Part shown: positions 1 through 13,497 of the stretch, in pieces | Layout of the letters: every line of letters starts with the position of its first letter | How positions within the stretch are numbered: position 1 is the first letter of the stretch | Assembly (NCBI RefSeq): GCF_004027225.2 | Contig: NC_044288.2 | Span: forward strand, 5,321,719 to 5,385,718 | Direction: 5' to 3' | Origin: Strigops habroptila | Lineage: Eukaryota > Chordata > Aves > Psittaciformes > Psittacidae | DNA length: 64,000 nt | Translations under genes and position numbers: made by a program | Notes under the pieces: model-generated | Databases searched by the model: none | What the model was told of the DNA's origin: nothing | Seen by the model: the letters and a program-made list of their open reading frames with translations, nothing else

Positions 1-363
1 TGCAGCAGAAGTCAGGCTGTGCCACAGGCCTGGCTGTGCCACAGGAGATACTCTTTAATTGCCATTAAAATCACTGTAGTGTACTACAAATGCCACAGAG
101 AACGCAGCTTTTGCTGCACAAGGATCCCCTCCACATACGTTTTCAGCTGATTCATTTAGGCTGGTTTCAGTACAGTGGTATTCCTGTCTGCTTGCATGAG
201 CCTGGACTGACTTGTGCAGGGTACATGTGTCCCCCATGGGGACATGGGGACACCCTTTTAGTGCTGCTTCAGTGCAACCCAGACCACCACCATCAGTGCT
301 GCAGCTCTTTGCGGGCCAGCAGGAACATCCAGCTCACACCTATGGGGTTCCCAAATCACCCCA

Positions 364-408
364 GGGTCTCAAAACCATCCGAGGGTCCCAAAACCATCCG
401 AGGGTCCC
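364..408. repeat. 19-bp direct tandem repeat, about 2.4 units
   Basis: Units start at 364, 383 and 402, each opening with gggtcyc followed by aaaaccatccga. The first two units differ at one base. It is a short local duplication with no visible coding role. Confidence 0.8.
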
Positions 409-802
409 TCCTGCCATCAGCCTGCTCTCTGCAGGGGCACAGATGGGCAGCAAGGAGCTGAACCAGGGGCTCACCCATCCATTCCTTGTCCCAATGTCAG
501 TCCCAGAGCCAGCCTGGATCTCTGCTCTGGCTGCTGCAGTTACTGATGGGGGGACTCGGGACTCCCGGGGTCACCAGCCTGCGTCCCTATGCAGTGATGG
601 GAGCCCACAACAATTACAAGCTTCCTGCGTGTCCTGCCTCTGGGGTTTTGTCACACATGATTTCTCACATCTGGGATTCAACCCGGTTGGTGGGGATGGT
701 AGTGCTATTTCCATGTCAAGCTGCAGCTTTTTTACCCCCAGCCGTTTCAGGGCTTACAGCTATTGTGTGGGGTTTTTAATGTTGCAAGAATTTATATTGG
801 GG

Positions 803-817
803 AAAAAAAAAAAAAAA
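803..817. repeat. Poly(A) tract
   Basis: An uninterrupted run of 15 A follows an AT-rich stretch. It may be a simple homopolymer or the worn tail of a retrocopy, but no body of a known element is visible upstream and no target-site duplication was found. Confidence 0.7.
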
Positions 818-1944
818 GTGCCTTTTTTATTTTTTTCCTCCTTTTCTCAATGCCTTGGGAAATGTCATCCAGCAGGAATGTTCCCAAGAGCTTCTCGTGG
901 CCGAGAAGAGGCTGGGCTCGAGCAGAGGCCCCCATGCCCAGCTCCTGTCCCTGTGCCCACCCTCCTGCGGCTGGCTCTTTAGGCTGCGGCTCCCTTGGGT
1001 GCCCCATCCCTGCTCCCCAGGCATTGCCCCACACTCCCGGGGAAGTGGGGCCTGCCCTGCCCCATGGCAGCACCAGCTCCTGCTTTGCTGCTGCTGAGGC
1101 AGAAGAGAGGAGGCAGTAGCCTGGAGAACGACAAGCTGTTCATGGAACCACCTCTGCTGCTGAAGCTCTCTGTTTCATGCCCCCTTGGCTGTGCCAATGG
1201 CTTCTTCCACTTCCAGCTTTGGACAGTGTTATAAGAAACGCTGGAATTCCCAGCCCTGTGGTGTGTCATCATTTATACTCGATTCAACAGTGTCCCAAAG
1301 CAATTTACTTTTCCCAAACATCAACCCACCAGAGAGATGCTGCAAGAGGCAGGGCTTCCCCCATGAATCCCAATGTCTCCCGCACCCCCTGCCCTGCCCC
1401 ACTCCCAGGGGCTGGACACTTGCATTGGCTGTGGCCAGGAGACCAGGCTGGTTGTCCCCTGACATGCTGGCCCATAGAGCAGACCCTGCTTCAGCCCGAG
1501 TGAGAAGTGTGATGTGCTTTGGAAATGGATTAGCACTGTGTGGTGGATCAGGGATTCAGCTGGGTTTGTTGAGCAGTTTCATCCTGGGGAGAGGGATGCG
1601 TCTCAGATGGGGTTGTGAGAGCAAGGGCAGGAAGAGGTGAGGCATTGCTCGCAGGAGGAGAAGGCAGATCCTCCCCATGAAAAGCAAGTGATGTTTATAT
1701 GGATTGCCCTGCTGTGAAGGTGCTGGATGCCTTTTTCCAGGCTCAGCATCACATCACAGACCCACTTCCACAGGACAGAAAAGGCTGCGGGCAGGTGTGT
1801 CTGTGTTCACCAATAGTTTTGCTATGACTGACCTCAGAGGGCTGTGGCTTGCGTAGGGAAAGGAGCTGAGAAAGGTGCTTGCAAACCCATCTGCCTGTCG
1901 GGTTCTACACAGCAGGGAACTGATAAACTCAGAGGGCAATTCCT

Positions 1945-2028
1945 GGGGCCATGCATGGGGCAATGTGTGGGGCAATGAGCAGGGCAGTGCACAAGGCAGT
2001 GCACAGGGCCATGTACAGGCAGTGCCGA
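1945..2028. repeat. Degenerate minisatellite, 11-13 bp unit
   Basis: About seven units of the form gggcartgYrca follow one another (ggggccatgcat, ggggcaatgtgt, ggggcaatgagca, gggcagtgcaca and so on). Unit length varies from 11 to 13 bp, so any open frame across it gives artificial repeat peptides. Confidence 0.7.
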
Positions 2029-5000
2029 GGGAGCCCCAGCCTGCCCTGCATTTGGTACTTGGAGCGTGGCAGCCCCAACTGGGCTGTGGGCTCAGGAATG
2101 AGTTCAGGACCCCCTTGCCATAATCCTGCCATCCCCATGATGATAGCAACGCTGGGGAATTACAGAAAGGCACTTGTGCTCCAGCACTGGAGGGATGCAG
2201 ATGTGAAAGAGGGTGACCTGTCCATGGAGTGACCCAGGATTAGGCTAGGCACTGGCTGGTGGGAGCAGGCACGGCTTGGCTGCTCCCTGTACAGCCTGAT
2301 GACAACACACCTCAAAAACCCAGCCCCAGGAGCAGGTACCAGAAAAAAGTAATGAGGAGAAAGAAACAAGGAGGAGATGCCAGGATCCAGAGTGGCTCTC
2401 CACCCTCCTGCGTGCCAGCGGATGCTGGGGGATGCAGGTGGGATGCTGGTACCCAGGGTGCCCCCACCATCCCACCAGCACTGCCCTCCTCCCCAGCCTC
2501 GGAGGTTGTGTAAAGGAAATTGCATAGGAAAAGCTGTAGCAGCTCCTGCCTCTACAAACGCAGTGTGTTGCTGTCCCTGCCAGAGCTCAGCGCTGGTTTG
2601 CCTCAAGGAATCTGTGAGATTCGTCCTGCTGTGATCTGTAACAATATTGGGATTAAATTAGCTTCCCTGAGCTGCAGAGGGGTCAGTGTGTAAGGCCCCC
2701 TGGTTAATCCAGCAGGCCAAAGAGAACAGAAGCCTCCCTGCATTGGGAAAGGAAAACAACGGGGTCTGTTTGCAATCCGTGGAGCTAATTCAAACAGCAT
2801 TCCTCAAACAACAGGGGAAAAAGGGCCTTCGAAGCAAATGAGAAAGGAGCATTTCCCAACATGCGCATAACATCGCTCCTTGGAAAGAGGCAAAATGTCC
2901 AAGCCTGCATGGGGTGCAGTGTCAGAAAAACCTGGCAGGCGTGAAAGAGATCCTGAAAAGCAGGGCAGCTCCCTGGGACACACATGGGAACTCCCTCCCT
3001 GCCCTGTTCCTGGTGAGCACAAAGCAAGTCGGTCCTGCCAGACTCCTCCTGACCTGCCTTTGGGAGCAGGGGGGGTGCAGGCAGGCTGCCCACGACACAT
3101 TAGTGGGATGGGGCACGTGGATCTCTCTCTTTCTTCATTTCAAATTATTTTCATGGCTCAGCACCAAACAGGGGTGACCTCCCCACGGACATTCCTGGAG
3201 GGATACACGCTTCCCAACGCGGCCACTGCCAGAACAAGGCCAGGAAGCAGCACTGCCTGGCTGTGAAAGCCCAGGCTTGCTTGCTCTGCCCAAGAAGAAG
3301 AGGAATGCCTGTGTGATCCAATCAGAATCACTCCCGTTCCTCTTGCTTCCCCATGGAAGGCATGATCCTGCGTGCCCCCGTGCCTGACCCTCCAGCACGG
3401 CTTGTGCAGCCTGCGTCAGGAACTCAATAGTTGTCTTTGCAACCAGAGCAGTTGTTTATGCAGTAAGTTCGGCACTTGGGATAACTGTACGGCTGGAGAC
3501 TGAGGACTGCAGGTGTTCAGATACTATTAAAAACGATTGCCCAGGCTATCAATCATGCTGCAGGAGATAAGCCTTCTGAGCAGCAGACCTCTGTGCCAAA
3601 GCAGGGTGCAGGGGAGCAGCGCGCCACAGGTCGAGGCTAGGAGCGTCAGAGACAACTTCAGGATGTTCTTGCTTTCCTTTTGCTTTCTCGGCGAGTGTCT
3701 CGCTTTTTGCTTATGCTGAGATATTATCACAGGCTGATGAGGCACCAGGGATGAGTAATGCACCCTCTGTGCCAGCTGAGAACTTGTAGGCACTGGTACC
3801 TGCCTCTGCACACAGGGTTAACATCGAGAGCCTGGGGTCTAACAGAAGCTGTGGTGCTCAGTGCCGGAGCTGCTGGGTGCAGACTCACTGCCTGCACCCA
3901 GCCCTCAGCTGCACCCCAAGGCTGAGGGATGCAGCTCCTGGCAGCTCAGTCCCAGCCTGGAAGTCCCCATGGTCCCCGGGCAGGGTGGGCTTTCCATGGA
4001 GGAGAGGCCTTTGCCCTGGCTGGTTGAAGCAGAGGGGGATGCAGGGCAGGAACTGGAAAGGGATGAACTCACACCAAAAAACAGCAGGTTTTTAATGGGG
4101 AGGGGTACCACATGCTTGAATGGTGGGGCTGGGGGATGTGGGGGAGTCTTCCTCTGCAGAAATAGGGGAGCGAGGCTTTCCCTTTGGCTTTATGCAGAGC
4201 AGGACATGGAGCCAGCCAGGGAAAGGCTGGAGCCGAACAGGCAGTCACCCATGGTGGGTGACTGGAAACCTGTAGTGCAGGATTAGACCTGCTGCTTGCT
4301 TTTCCACCTAATGTGGCCAAAACTGGTGAATTCAGGCAGGCTTTGCCTGCTTTGCCCACCCCTTTCCCCCATGCAGCGCATCCCCAAGGGCATGCGGGAT
4401 GATGGCTGTAGATGATGCTCCCTGGGTACCACACCATGGTGGCACTGCCACCATGGCCTGGCTGGAGGAGCCCAGGCTGCCGGCTACCTGCTCAGTGAGG
4501 GCTTCCGTGGGCAGCAGGGAAAACCTCCCAAGTCAGCAGCTCTGCTTTCAATCTGGAGCCACTTGGCGTTTCTACCCTGCTCCAATGTGGAATTTCACGT
4601 CCTTTTGTACAAGAGAGAAACAACCTGTTTAGGATTAATTTAGGATCAGCCTTAACAGCCATTAGCTAAAGAAAACCAAACCAGTAAATTAGCTGCCTGT
4701 CAGAAAGGGAAGAAATGTGGGACTTGATGCTGGATTTACTATGGAGGGTGTTAAGGCAGGATTTAGTGTGATTTACTGTCCTCTGCAATGATACCTTCTA
4801 ACAACAGAGAGCTGTCAAGCTCCTTTGCCTGCAGTCAGATACACTTCTCTATTCACTAATTATTGACATGTCCAGTAGCCCTGTTCTTGCAGCTGGGTTT
4901 GTCAGCATTCCCATTACAGAGCTCCGTCTTTAGGGTTTATTGCTCAGTTATAAACATTTGCTCCAGACTGAAACTTGATCTACAGCTGTCAACTGGAGTT

Positions 5001-7309
5001 GCAGTGCTCTGAGAGAGATGAGAAAGAAAAAGGTTTGGCTATTCAAGGCAAGTGTAAAATACAAGGTCTTTGGTTCATTAGGTTTTTCACTCTTACAGTC
5101 AACTAAGTGGTGGTGTTCCAGAGCAACATTTGGTGGGACTTCAGAATATCCTAGAATAGAAAGTGAAAAAGCTCCAAATAGAAATAGAAAAGGTCTTTAA
5201 TATGGAGACTTGTCACAGTGACTGCTCAGCATCTGCCCAATATTCAAAACACATTAGCTAATGCTCCTGTGAGATAGCAATGATCTCAGAAGATACCGTT
5301 TACAAGTAGGAAACCAGGGACATTTAACGAGGTGCCAAAGAAAATTCAGGAGGAATAAAACCCCCATATACACATGCATTAACACAAACACAATGCAAAG
5401 GAGAAGCTGCATGAAGGGTGAATTCTCCTTCTTGCCTGTTTTGGGTTATTTTGCATCTTTGCATTGATACCTGCCCCCATACAGGTGCTGTGCAAAGCAG
5501 AGGTGATGCCAAGGGTGTTAATAACACAGATCCAGGAGATCCTCCAAACCCGTGTATCTAGGGGGCTGCTCCATGCCATGTCCCATACCCTTGCTCTTCT
5601 CTTCCTCGGGGCTGCCAGTTCCACACTGTGTCCCACAGAGTGCTCTGCTGGGGGTGCTCAGAGACCCATCTTTAGCAGGGACCTGTGGGCAGCAGAAATC
5701 AAAGGGGACCTCCCCCAGTCCTCCAGCATGGGATCCAGGGTGGGATTCAGGAGTCACTGTAGGGCCCAACACAGCCTTTGGAAGAGCCTGTGCCCTCTGG
5801 CTTCCAGCTAGGAGCCCTGTAAGCTTGGGGAGGATCAAATGAAGATAATGCTGCTCCTCGTTGCTTCAAGACTTTTGTAAGCAGCGCAGAGTGAGTCACC
5901 CTGCTTGGCATGGGTGTCTCACCCATCAGCGTGTTGTCCTGTGCTGTCCCTAGGAACACTTGGAAGCTAAGACAGTATTTTACACATTACAGAAGAATTA
6001 TGGCATCTGCTCGAGCGGAACTTGCACCTAAAATAAATAGTGGAACATGTTCAGATGGTTGGAGAAGTTGACGCACAAAAGGGGAAAGGTAAAGATGGGG
6101 CATTCAGTGCATCTCCCTCTGCAGCTCCCTGACTCCTGCCCATTGCAGGTCACTGGTTTGGGCTTTATGTAAACCATGAACTGTTATGGCCAAATAACCT
6201 TCATGTAGAGAGTTTAGAAGATACTGCCACTGACTTTGAAGCACCCCTCAAAAAGCCTGCGGATTACCTTCCACCAGAGAAAGCCAGAGGCAATGGGACA
6301 AGGAAAGTGTTAGAGAGGGGCAAGCTTTCTGTCTGAGATTCCCAAGAGAGGGAAGGTGAACGTGAAGAAGCAGCAGCCTCCTCCCCAGCTGCAGAGGCCA
6401 GAGCACAGGTAGCTCAGCAAAGCAGGGAGAAGACTTACTACATCCTCATGTACTGAGGATGGTGGTCTTAAATGGTAAGGAAGGGAGGATGTGGCACACA
6501 TTGCCATCCGTCCCACTGCATCCCTTGGGTGGGAATGGGCCCTGATCCTGCAGACCAGGAATGTGCGATCTGCTTGTGGTACCTGGGTTCTTGGGGGCAC
6601 TGAAGGGAAGCAAAGCCCCTCCCCAGGACACTGCTAGTGTGCCGAGAGGCTGGCCAGCAGCTTACCACCCAGCCATGCCCCTGCGGCCACCCATCAGGGT
6701 ACCAGAGCTCTCATCATCAGAGCCCCATGGCCTCGGGCATTGCATCAGCCCCACAAGAGCCAGGGATGAGGGTCAGTCAGTCATGCGTGGGGACCCACAT
6801 GGTGCCGTGGCCACTCGGGAACTGGCCAGACACCAGTTCCTGTTAATGGCTTATACAGAGAAACAACGGGACAATGTCCAGCACAGCTCCATGTGTCCCA
6901 TGGCATGTGCCCTGGGAGCACCAGCTCCCTGCCTGAGCCCCTGCTGCAGGGGGCATGAGAGGGATGGGGGCCTTTGTCTCTCCTCAGGCTCCCCTGTGGC
7001 TGGGGCACTTCTGCCTCCTCTATGGGGGACCAGCATGTTGGGGCTGCTTCTGTGTTCCTCTTTGCACCCGTGTGGAGCTGGAATCCATTGCACATCCCTC
7101 CTGGCCAGTGGAGAAGGGAGGGGTAGCTGACAACAGCAGCAGGAGGAAAGCTCCTGGGCTGCTCAGGTGTGACAGGGGGCAGGTATCCCAGCCCAGCCTC
7201 ACCACAGTCACTCTGCTTTCCTCAGCGTGCTTCCTCCTGCTGCAGAGCCAGAGATGGAAAAATATCCAGGCTTTCAAGTCCTTCGCTTTAGTGCTTTCCC
7301 TGCTCCAGA

Positions 7310-7460
7310 GCGTAATAAGCTGCTTTTAATATTTGACATGTTTATTAACAGATGCAGTTGTGACAGCTGATGGCTTCATATGCCAGTTACCACTGAAATG
7401 TTAGTAATAACTTGGAATTAACAGTCATAAATAAAAAAAGATTACAAAGACAACTAGATG
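7310..7460. promoter_or_regulatory. Candidate conserved non-coding element upstream of RSPO1
   Basis: This AT-rich block stands out in GC-rich flank. It contains a forkhead-type TGTTTATT (7339-7346), a CAGCTG E-box (7364-7369) and ACAAAG, a SOX/TCF-type core (7444-7449). There is no open frame or splice signal. The reading as an enhancer is inferred from composition and motif density only; no alignment was possible. Confidence 0.3.
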
Positions 7461-7661
7461 GTGTGTCACTCTGCAGTAATTCACTGAGACCCCGTTGGCT
7501 CGGGAAGCAGCACTGGAAGGTCCTTTGTGGAGCTCCAGTCCGGGTTTTGCAACAGTCACAATATTTTGGCTGGATATTGTCTTAGGAGGTGGTACTAGTG
7601 GGGTGGAATTCCCTCATGCAGGAGTTTGCACTAGATGCCTTTACAAAGCTGGATACTCTGG

Positions 7662-7676
7662 TAATAATAATAATAA
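7662..7676. repeat. (AAT)n microsatellite
   Basis: Five AAT-type triplets (taataataataataa) lie just downstream of a stretch that loosely resembles an old CR1 tail. Too short to say more. Confidence 0.7.
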
Positions 7677-9909
7677 AAAGCCCCTACCCGGTGGATGGGG
7701 ATGGAGTCTACGGCATTGAGACCAGGATTTATTAATGTGCAAATTGCTCTGATATGATCACATACTTTCTGCTTTGCATACGCAGGGAGCAGCGTGGGCT
7801 GATGGAGTATGAACCAGCCTGGGCGATCTTTACGAGCTGAAATCCTGCACATCACAGAAGGGTTTGTTTCTCTGCGCAAAACCTGGGGAGCTGTTAGAAA
7901 CCAGCTTTAGGAAAACAAGTGAACCAAACCCCCAGCCCCAAACGCACCAGACTGCTCCATGAACTCGCCATGAATCTATTTTTCATTTTTTTTGACAGAA
8001 ACGTGCATGTAACTTTATCTGGAGGAGCCGAGGATTTTTGTAGTTGGTCTTGTAGTGTTTTAAAACTGAGACACCAGTAGAGTCTTTTCAGCAGTGATGA
8101 GGGAGTGACAAGTCAGAGGTAAGGGTTTCAGAATGCATGTTTGTTTAGATGAAGCTTTTGCAATGTGGGCTGCTAATGAGGAACGCAAGCCTTGTCAGCA
8201 TCCGACTTGCGGGTTTGCCTTGTGCAATGTGGATAATGAGTTCAGACAATGAAAGCTGTGAGAAATCACAGCGTGATCTGTTGGGATCCCCGTCTCCCCC
8301 ACCCCCAAGGTGTGTGGGGGGCTTTGCAGGGAAGCCGGGCTGCCGCACGCTGCCCCCTGCCACTCTTCTACCATCCCGGAGTGGGGAAGGGGACACGGAG
8401 AGCTGGTGGCACTAGTGATCAGTTTGCTGGAGCTCATTGCTGATCCTGGATCAGCCCCAGGGTCCCGCCGGGTGCAGTGCAGACGCTGAGTGCTGCGCAG
8501 TGGGCTGCAGTGCCCTGCCTGCTTTCCCACTGGCTTCCAGAGACGGGAGCGTGCCCGAGCTGAGCAATGAGGGGACAAGGCAGTTAAGCAGTTGCTGCCT
8601 CAATATTGTCCTGGCTGCGCCTGCAGAGGACGGCACCCATGGGGGCACGGCAGGCACCCGGAGAGCGCGGGGTAAGTACGGACTCCCTGGGTTTCGGATG
8701 GGGGATCAGTGGGGAAATGGTTTAATAGTGATCATGGTAATAATTAGACCTTTGTGTTAACACCCCACATTGATGTGCAGGGGAAGTGCTGCTGGATCTC
8801 GGTGCTGAGCTGCTGAGCCCGCGGGTTAGTGAGGGCTCAGGGCATTCCGCAGCGTGCTCCCGCAGCCAGGCAGGGATGCGGCTCCCTGGCAAGGGCTCGG
8901 GTCAAGGTGATATTTCTGCCTCTGTCCTCTTGGTCCTCTGCACCGAGTGAGCCGGGGTGCTGCGAGACATGGGTGCAGGCAACTGGGGAATGGGCAGCCC
9001 CGGACTGATGGGGTTTCTTGTAGGCGTTTCTTTGAATGGTCCTGGAGATGGATGAGGGGGTGTTCAGGTGATGTGGTTTGGGTTTGAAGGGGTGTCTTCC
9101 AGTAAAAGGCATTAAAACAGGGTAATAGCAGCCAAAGCAAATGTTGCACAGCACGGCAGGCCTGGAGCCTTCATGCTCCTGAATGCTCCTTGGTGGGTAC
9201 CAGTGCAAAAACTCCTGTTACCTGAAGGTCTGTGAACTTGCTGCAGCATTTACAGCGCTGTTGTGGTGGCCAGGTTTATGCTGAGATCCCACAGGAATCC
9301 TGTGAAACATCTGTCTGGAGTGCTCTCCAGTTGGAATGACTTTGTCCAAAGTCCATCCAGGACCCTGGAGCACCCGATCCCCACTGCAGGACCAGGGCTG
9401 CGGGGCTGGGTGGGAGGACGGCAGCAGCACCAGGGGCCTGGGAATGCCGGCGCTGCGACATGCCTGGAAACCACCCTGGAAAAAAGGCTCATTTCAGCTG
9501 GATCAGCTCCGCGGCTGCTGTGAGAGCAGCAGCACCACCCTGAGGGACACAGCAGGGAGCGAGCTGAGGGTGCAGGGGCATGGATGTGACCCCCTGAGCA
9601 CAGCCATGCACAGGCAAAGGCAGAGCATAAGCCTCACTTTGCCATCACCTGAGCTTGACTTGAGCTGGCAGGGCACCTCTGTCTGCTCTGTAGGGCTGTG
9701 ATGCTGCAGGGAACTGGGGTCAGGTCACCCCTGGCCTGTGGGGATAGGGGGGACCATGCAGCCAAGCGAGGCAGGGGATGGCCGGCAGAGACACCTTCCC
9801 CAGGGCTGCACGAGCACAAGCTGTCATCTGCCCAGGGATGGAAGTGCCTGTCTTTGCCTGAGATCCCCCCTTCCTGCAGTCCTTAGTTCAGCTCTGGGGC
9901 TCCCAACAC

Positions 9910-10396
9910 AAGAGGGATGTGAAGCTGCTCAAGTGGGTTCAGAGGAGGCCATGAAGATGCTCCAAGGGATGGAGCACCTCTGCTATGGAGAAAGGCTGAG
10001 AGAGCTGGGCTGGTTCAGCCTGGAGAAGGCTCAGAGGAGACCTTATAACAGCCTTCTAATATGTAAAGGGGGCCTACAAGAAATGTAGAGAGGGACTTTT
10101 TACAAGGGCATGTAGTGACAGGCGAAGGGGGAACGGCTTTAACCTGACAGAGGGGAGATTGAGATTAGATATTAGGAAACAGTTTTTCACCATGAGGGTG
10201 CTGAGGCGCTGGCACAGGGTGCCCAGAGAAGCTGTGGCTGCCCCATCCCTGGCAGTGTTCAAGGCCAGGTTGGACACAGGGGCTTGGAGCAACCTGCTCT
10301 AGTGGAAGGTGCCCCTGCCCGTGGCAGGGGGTTGGAACTGGAGGAGCTTTAAGCTTCCTTCCAACCCAAACCAGTCTGGGATACTATGATTCTATG
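9910..10396 (+). mobile_element. CR1 LINE, 5'-truncated 3' end
   Basis: This is the longest CR1 copy in the window, about 490 bp. It begins in the end of the reverse-transcriptase frame (tggagcacctctgctatgga region), passes through the conserved 3' UTR (gaggcgctggcacagggtgc) and ends in the diagnostic actatgattctatgg tail. It is 5'-truncated as almost all CR1 copies are, and encodes nothing intact. Confidence 0.95.
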
Positions 10397-11939
10397 GAAT
10401 ACAGACACAGCCTTCCAGCTGTACCCACCACAACCTGCCTCTGAGGACGATGATCCTCTGGGATTGCAGCCGGGTGGCGTGGACCAGCTGCAGGATGTCC
10501 TTCATGGCAAACTACCCTGAGCGATGTCAGAGCTCAGAGCTTGGTCCCCCTGTCCTGGCTGCCGTCACCCCTCAAAGAGGCAGAACTCCCATGTGCCTGC
10601 TCCAGGCTTGCAGCAAGTGCTGGTCCTGTCCTGCCCGATGCCCAGAGCTGAACCTGCTGCTTATTTGTCCCAGGTGTGTTTTCTCCTGCTGCTGAAATCA
10701 GTGCTCCTGCTCCTGGCTCTGCGGGGCTCAGGTTTCCCAGTGACGTTTTGGTGGGAGAGCCAGTTCACCGGGAATCCCTGCAGGAAGCTCACACTCGGCA
10801 GATGCTTCCTTTGCACATGGCCAAGCAGAAGGCCCCGGGTGCTGCTTAGGGTCTTGGTCTCTGCTTTTGCCTGGAGAAGCGGGTTAGCACAGCAGCTTGA
10901 GACTGCTCCTGAAAGCCCTGGGAATTTGCTTTTAGAAAGCCTGCATTTAGAGATATGGGAAGTTGCTGTAAGCCCTTGTTTGGACACGTTTATACTGCAA
11001 TAAAAGGGAAATTGGGTATTGAGCTGAACGTGTGCACACTCCTGTGTGATGAGAGCCTTAGCAGCCCTGGCTGTGCTGCCCATTCTGCATTAGATCCCCC
11101 TGCTCTGGGCACACTCAGGGTCTCCACGAGTCGGGGCTGTACTCTGTCGTGGTGTGTATCCACTCTGCATCTCTGCTGAGCACATCCTTGCATGGCAATA
11201 GGGTTGGTGAGGAGCCCTTTTGATGAAAGAGCAAGGTTTTCAGTGGTGCTCCGAAATGGACTGTTTTGCAGTTCCTGGTCTGAAATTTGCTTTGGTTCCT
11301 GCTGGTTTAGTACATTTTGTCCCTGGTTGGCATTTGGTAAGTGACTTATTGAACTGTGGGAGGCTTAAACCTGCCTCAAGTTGTACCTCATAGAAATAGG
11401 TTTGCTTTTTCAGTGACTGCAGCTAAATCCCCAGGCAGCTTCTCATCTGTGGTACCGGAGCTGTGCCTGCTGGGGTGACTCCAGTGTCTGCTCTGTTTTT
11501 ACGGAGGAGCAGCACACACGGAGCCAGCAGCCTGCTGCAGGGCTTTGCTGCTTCCTTCTCCTCCAGCCCAGTACGACGCCTCTTTGCTCTAGCAAGAGGG
11601 TAATGGAAATCCCCCAGTAAAAGATTTCCTGGTGTTTTACAATGCTGGAGCACAAGCGCTCCCGGAGAGAGGCCTGTGGCACTGTTAATCACAGCAGTAT
11701 TTGGAGCAGCTACTGTGCCGGGCACTGCACAAGGAGGAGTGGAGCAGGGAGCTGGGGTGCTCCTATAGCAGAGCCCCGGAGCATCTCCATGTTCCAGGCT
11801 GGGACAAAGGGGTGGCCACGGGCAGGAGCCTCTCCTCGGTGTATTCCCCATTAGCGGGTCACAGCACGGCTCTGCAGATCCGGGGAATGCAGTGCAGAAG
11901 CTGGTGGAAGGAGTCAGACCTCAACAATGCTGTGGAGAA

Positions 11940-12110
11940 CTCTGCTGCCAGATTGGCTTTTATGATTTCATTTTTTTCAGTGAAGTTTATGGGTTGGGGA
12001 TTCTGCAGAACTTGGCGCTCGGGTAGAGGATCAAATAAAGACCTTCTGGTTCGGAAATTTGACTTAATGCAGCCTGCTTTTATTGCTTCAAGGATTAAGC
12101 AGAACAAAGT
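11940..12110. promoter_or_regulatory. Candidate conserved non-coding element upstream of RSPO1
   Basis: An AT-rich block with GGATTA (12,092-12,097, OTX/PITX-type) and ACAAAG (12,104-12,109, SOX/TCF-type) sits among GC-rich sequence with no coding signal. Function is inferred only from composition and motifs. Confidence 0.25.
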
Positions 12111-12274
12111 GGCTCTGCATGTGCATGTGCAGAGATGTTTGCCGGCTGGAGGCGCGTGAGACACCCTGTGGCAAGCGCGATGACCGAGCTGTGCGTGCGT
12201 GGGACCTGCTTCCATGCAGGGTTTCACATTAGCACTGTCTGTGCCTTGACAACAGGGCAAAGTCCTCAGCGACA

Positions 12275-12360
12275 GGGCTCAGGGGTGGACTTGGCAGTCC
12301 TGGGGTAAAGGTTGGACTTGGTCATCTTAAAGGCATTTTCCAACCTGATTCTATGAAACA
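12275..12360 (+). mobile_element. Old CR1 LINE 3' fragment
   Basis: The text reads like the CR1 tail: ggttggacttggtcatctta, then ttttccaacctgattctatga. It differs more from the consensus than the other copies, so it is probably an older subfamily. Confidence 0.75.
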
Positions 12361-13441
12361 TTGCTTGGAAAGAAAGCGGGAGGGGGAGACTTTCCCAAAG
12401 AGAATTCCCAACCCTGCTACCTGTGGTTCTGCACTGCCTTCTTCCCACTGCAGAGCAGACAGGGAGCTCCAGCCATGAGGGTCACCAGAGCAGGCAGGAC
12501 CATGCAGGCAGTGCAGAGACATTGTGTTTGGGAAGCACAAGCATTGGGCCCATCTCTGTGTGCCTGGAAATAGGAATAACGGTGCCACAGGGATGAACTG
12601 GTGGGTTTGGTGGGTTTGGTATTGCTGGTCCTTCAGCATCCCAGCTTGCAGCTCCCGAGCAGCCCTGACCCGGTGGGGTTTTGTCCGAGGAGCCACTCAA
12701 CGGTGCTCACCTCTTTGCCCCTTTCCCTTGCTGCTGCCCAGTGAGGCCAGCTCTGGAGATAGTCTCCAACCGCTCTGACTGGATGAGGCTCCTGCTCCAC
12801 ACACCTCCCCGAGGCTGGTTCCCGATACCCGTGTCTCCTTGCGCTGGGGAACAAGGGAGGATGTGCACTTGGGAGCCCGCTGGCTCTGCTCCCTCGCCAG
12901 GCTGAGGAGCCGCACAGCCACACGTGGGGCTGCAAGCTTCAGATCTCTTGGGGAAGCTTTGCCTGCCAGAGGCTTTTGCCAAGGGAGGGCAAGGCATGCA
13001 GCGAGATAAACGCGCGTGTGTGTGGGCTCCTGCTTGTTTGAAAGATGCCTCCTCTCCTGCTGGCTGTATCCCACCTCCGAGGTTCAGCCGTGCTGGAAGA
13101 GCAGCTCAGATGCTCTCCAGGGCAGGGCTGGACGTGGAGGGTGCAGGGGCTCATGGTGGCAGCAGTGCCTCCTGGTCCCTGGATGCTGCGCCAGCATCGC
13201 CCCATCCTACTGCTGCTGAACACTGGCCCAGGGGCTTTGGTGGGCACTGGGGAGCTAAGCCACCCTCGGGTGGGATGGCTGGTCCTGATGCTGGTCTCCT
13301 CCTGCCTCTCCATAATCTCCTTTACGTCCCCTGTGGTACCCACTGGGATTTGTCCCCCTGCTCTGGCGGGCTCATTGTGCCTGGAGTGAGGACCACCACA
13401 CGCCCCACACAGCCCATCCTCGTGGTCCTGCTCTCCATAGC

Positions 13442-13497
13442 AGCCCGCTCTCATTTCCTCCTCCTCTTCCTCCTCCTTCTCCCCTCCCTGCACCTCT
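13442..13497. repeat. CT-rich low-complexity tract
   Basis: A polypyrimidine run (ctcctcctcttcctcctcc type). It produces a poly-Glu run in a minus-strand open frame that should not be read as a protein. Confidence 0.8.

Larger units (their letters stand above)
1..8400. other. Upstream flank of RSPO1, no gene recognised
   Basis: No reading frame here has convincing splice signals or resembles a protein family I know. The open frames seen are short or low in complexity, as expected by chance in GC-rich bird DNA. The stretch holds a 15-base A run at 803-817, a 19-bp tandem repeat near 364, a degenerate minisatellite near 1945, and an AT-rich block near 7310-7460 that looks like a candidate enhancer. 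In human the region upstream of RSPO1 is also long and gene-poor, so this is most simply read as its regulatory flank. Confidence 0.6.

Noticed and set aside
7560-7650. Possible worn CR1 tail (gcactagatgccttta region)
   Set aside because: Similarity to CR1 tails is too weak to call by eye.
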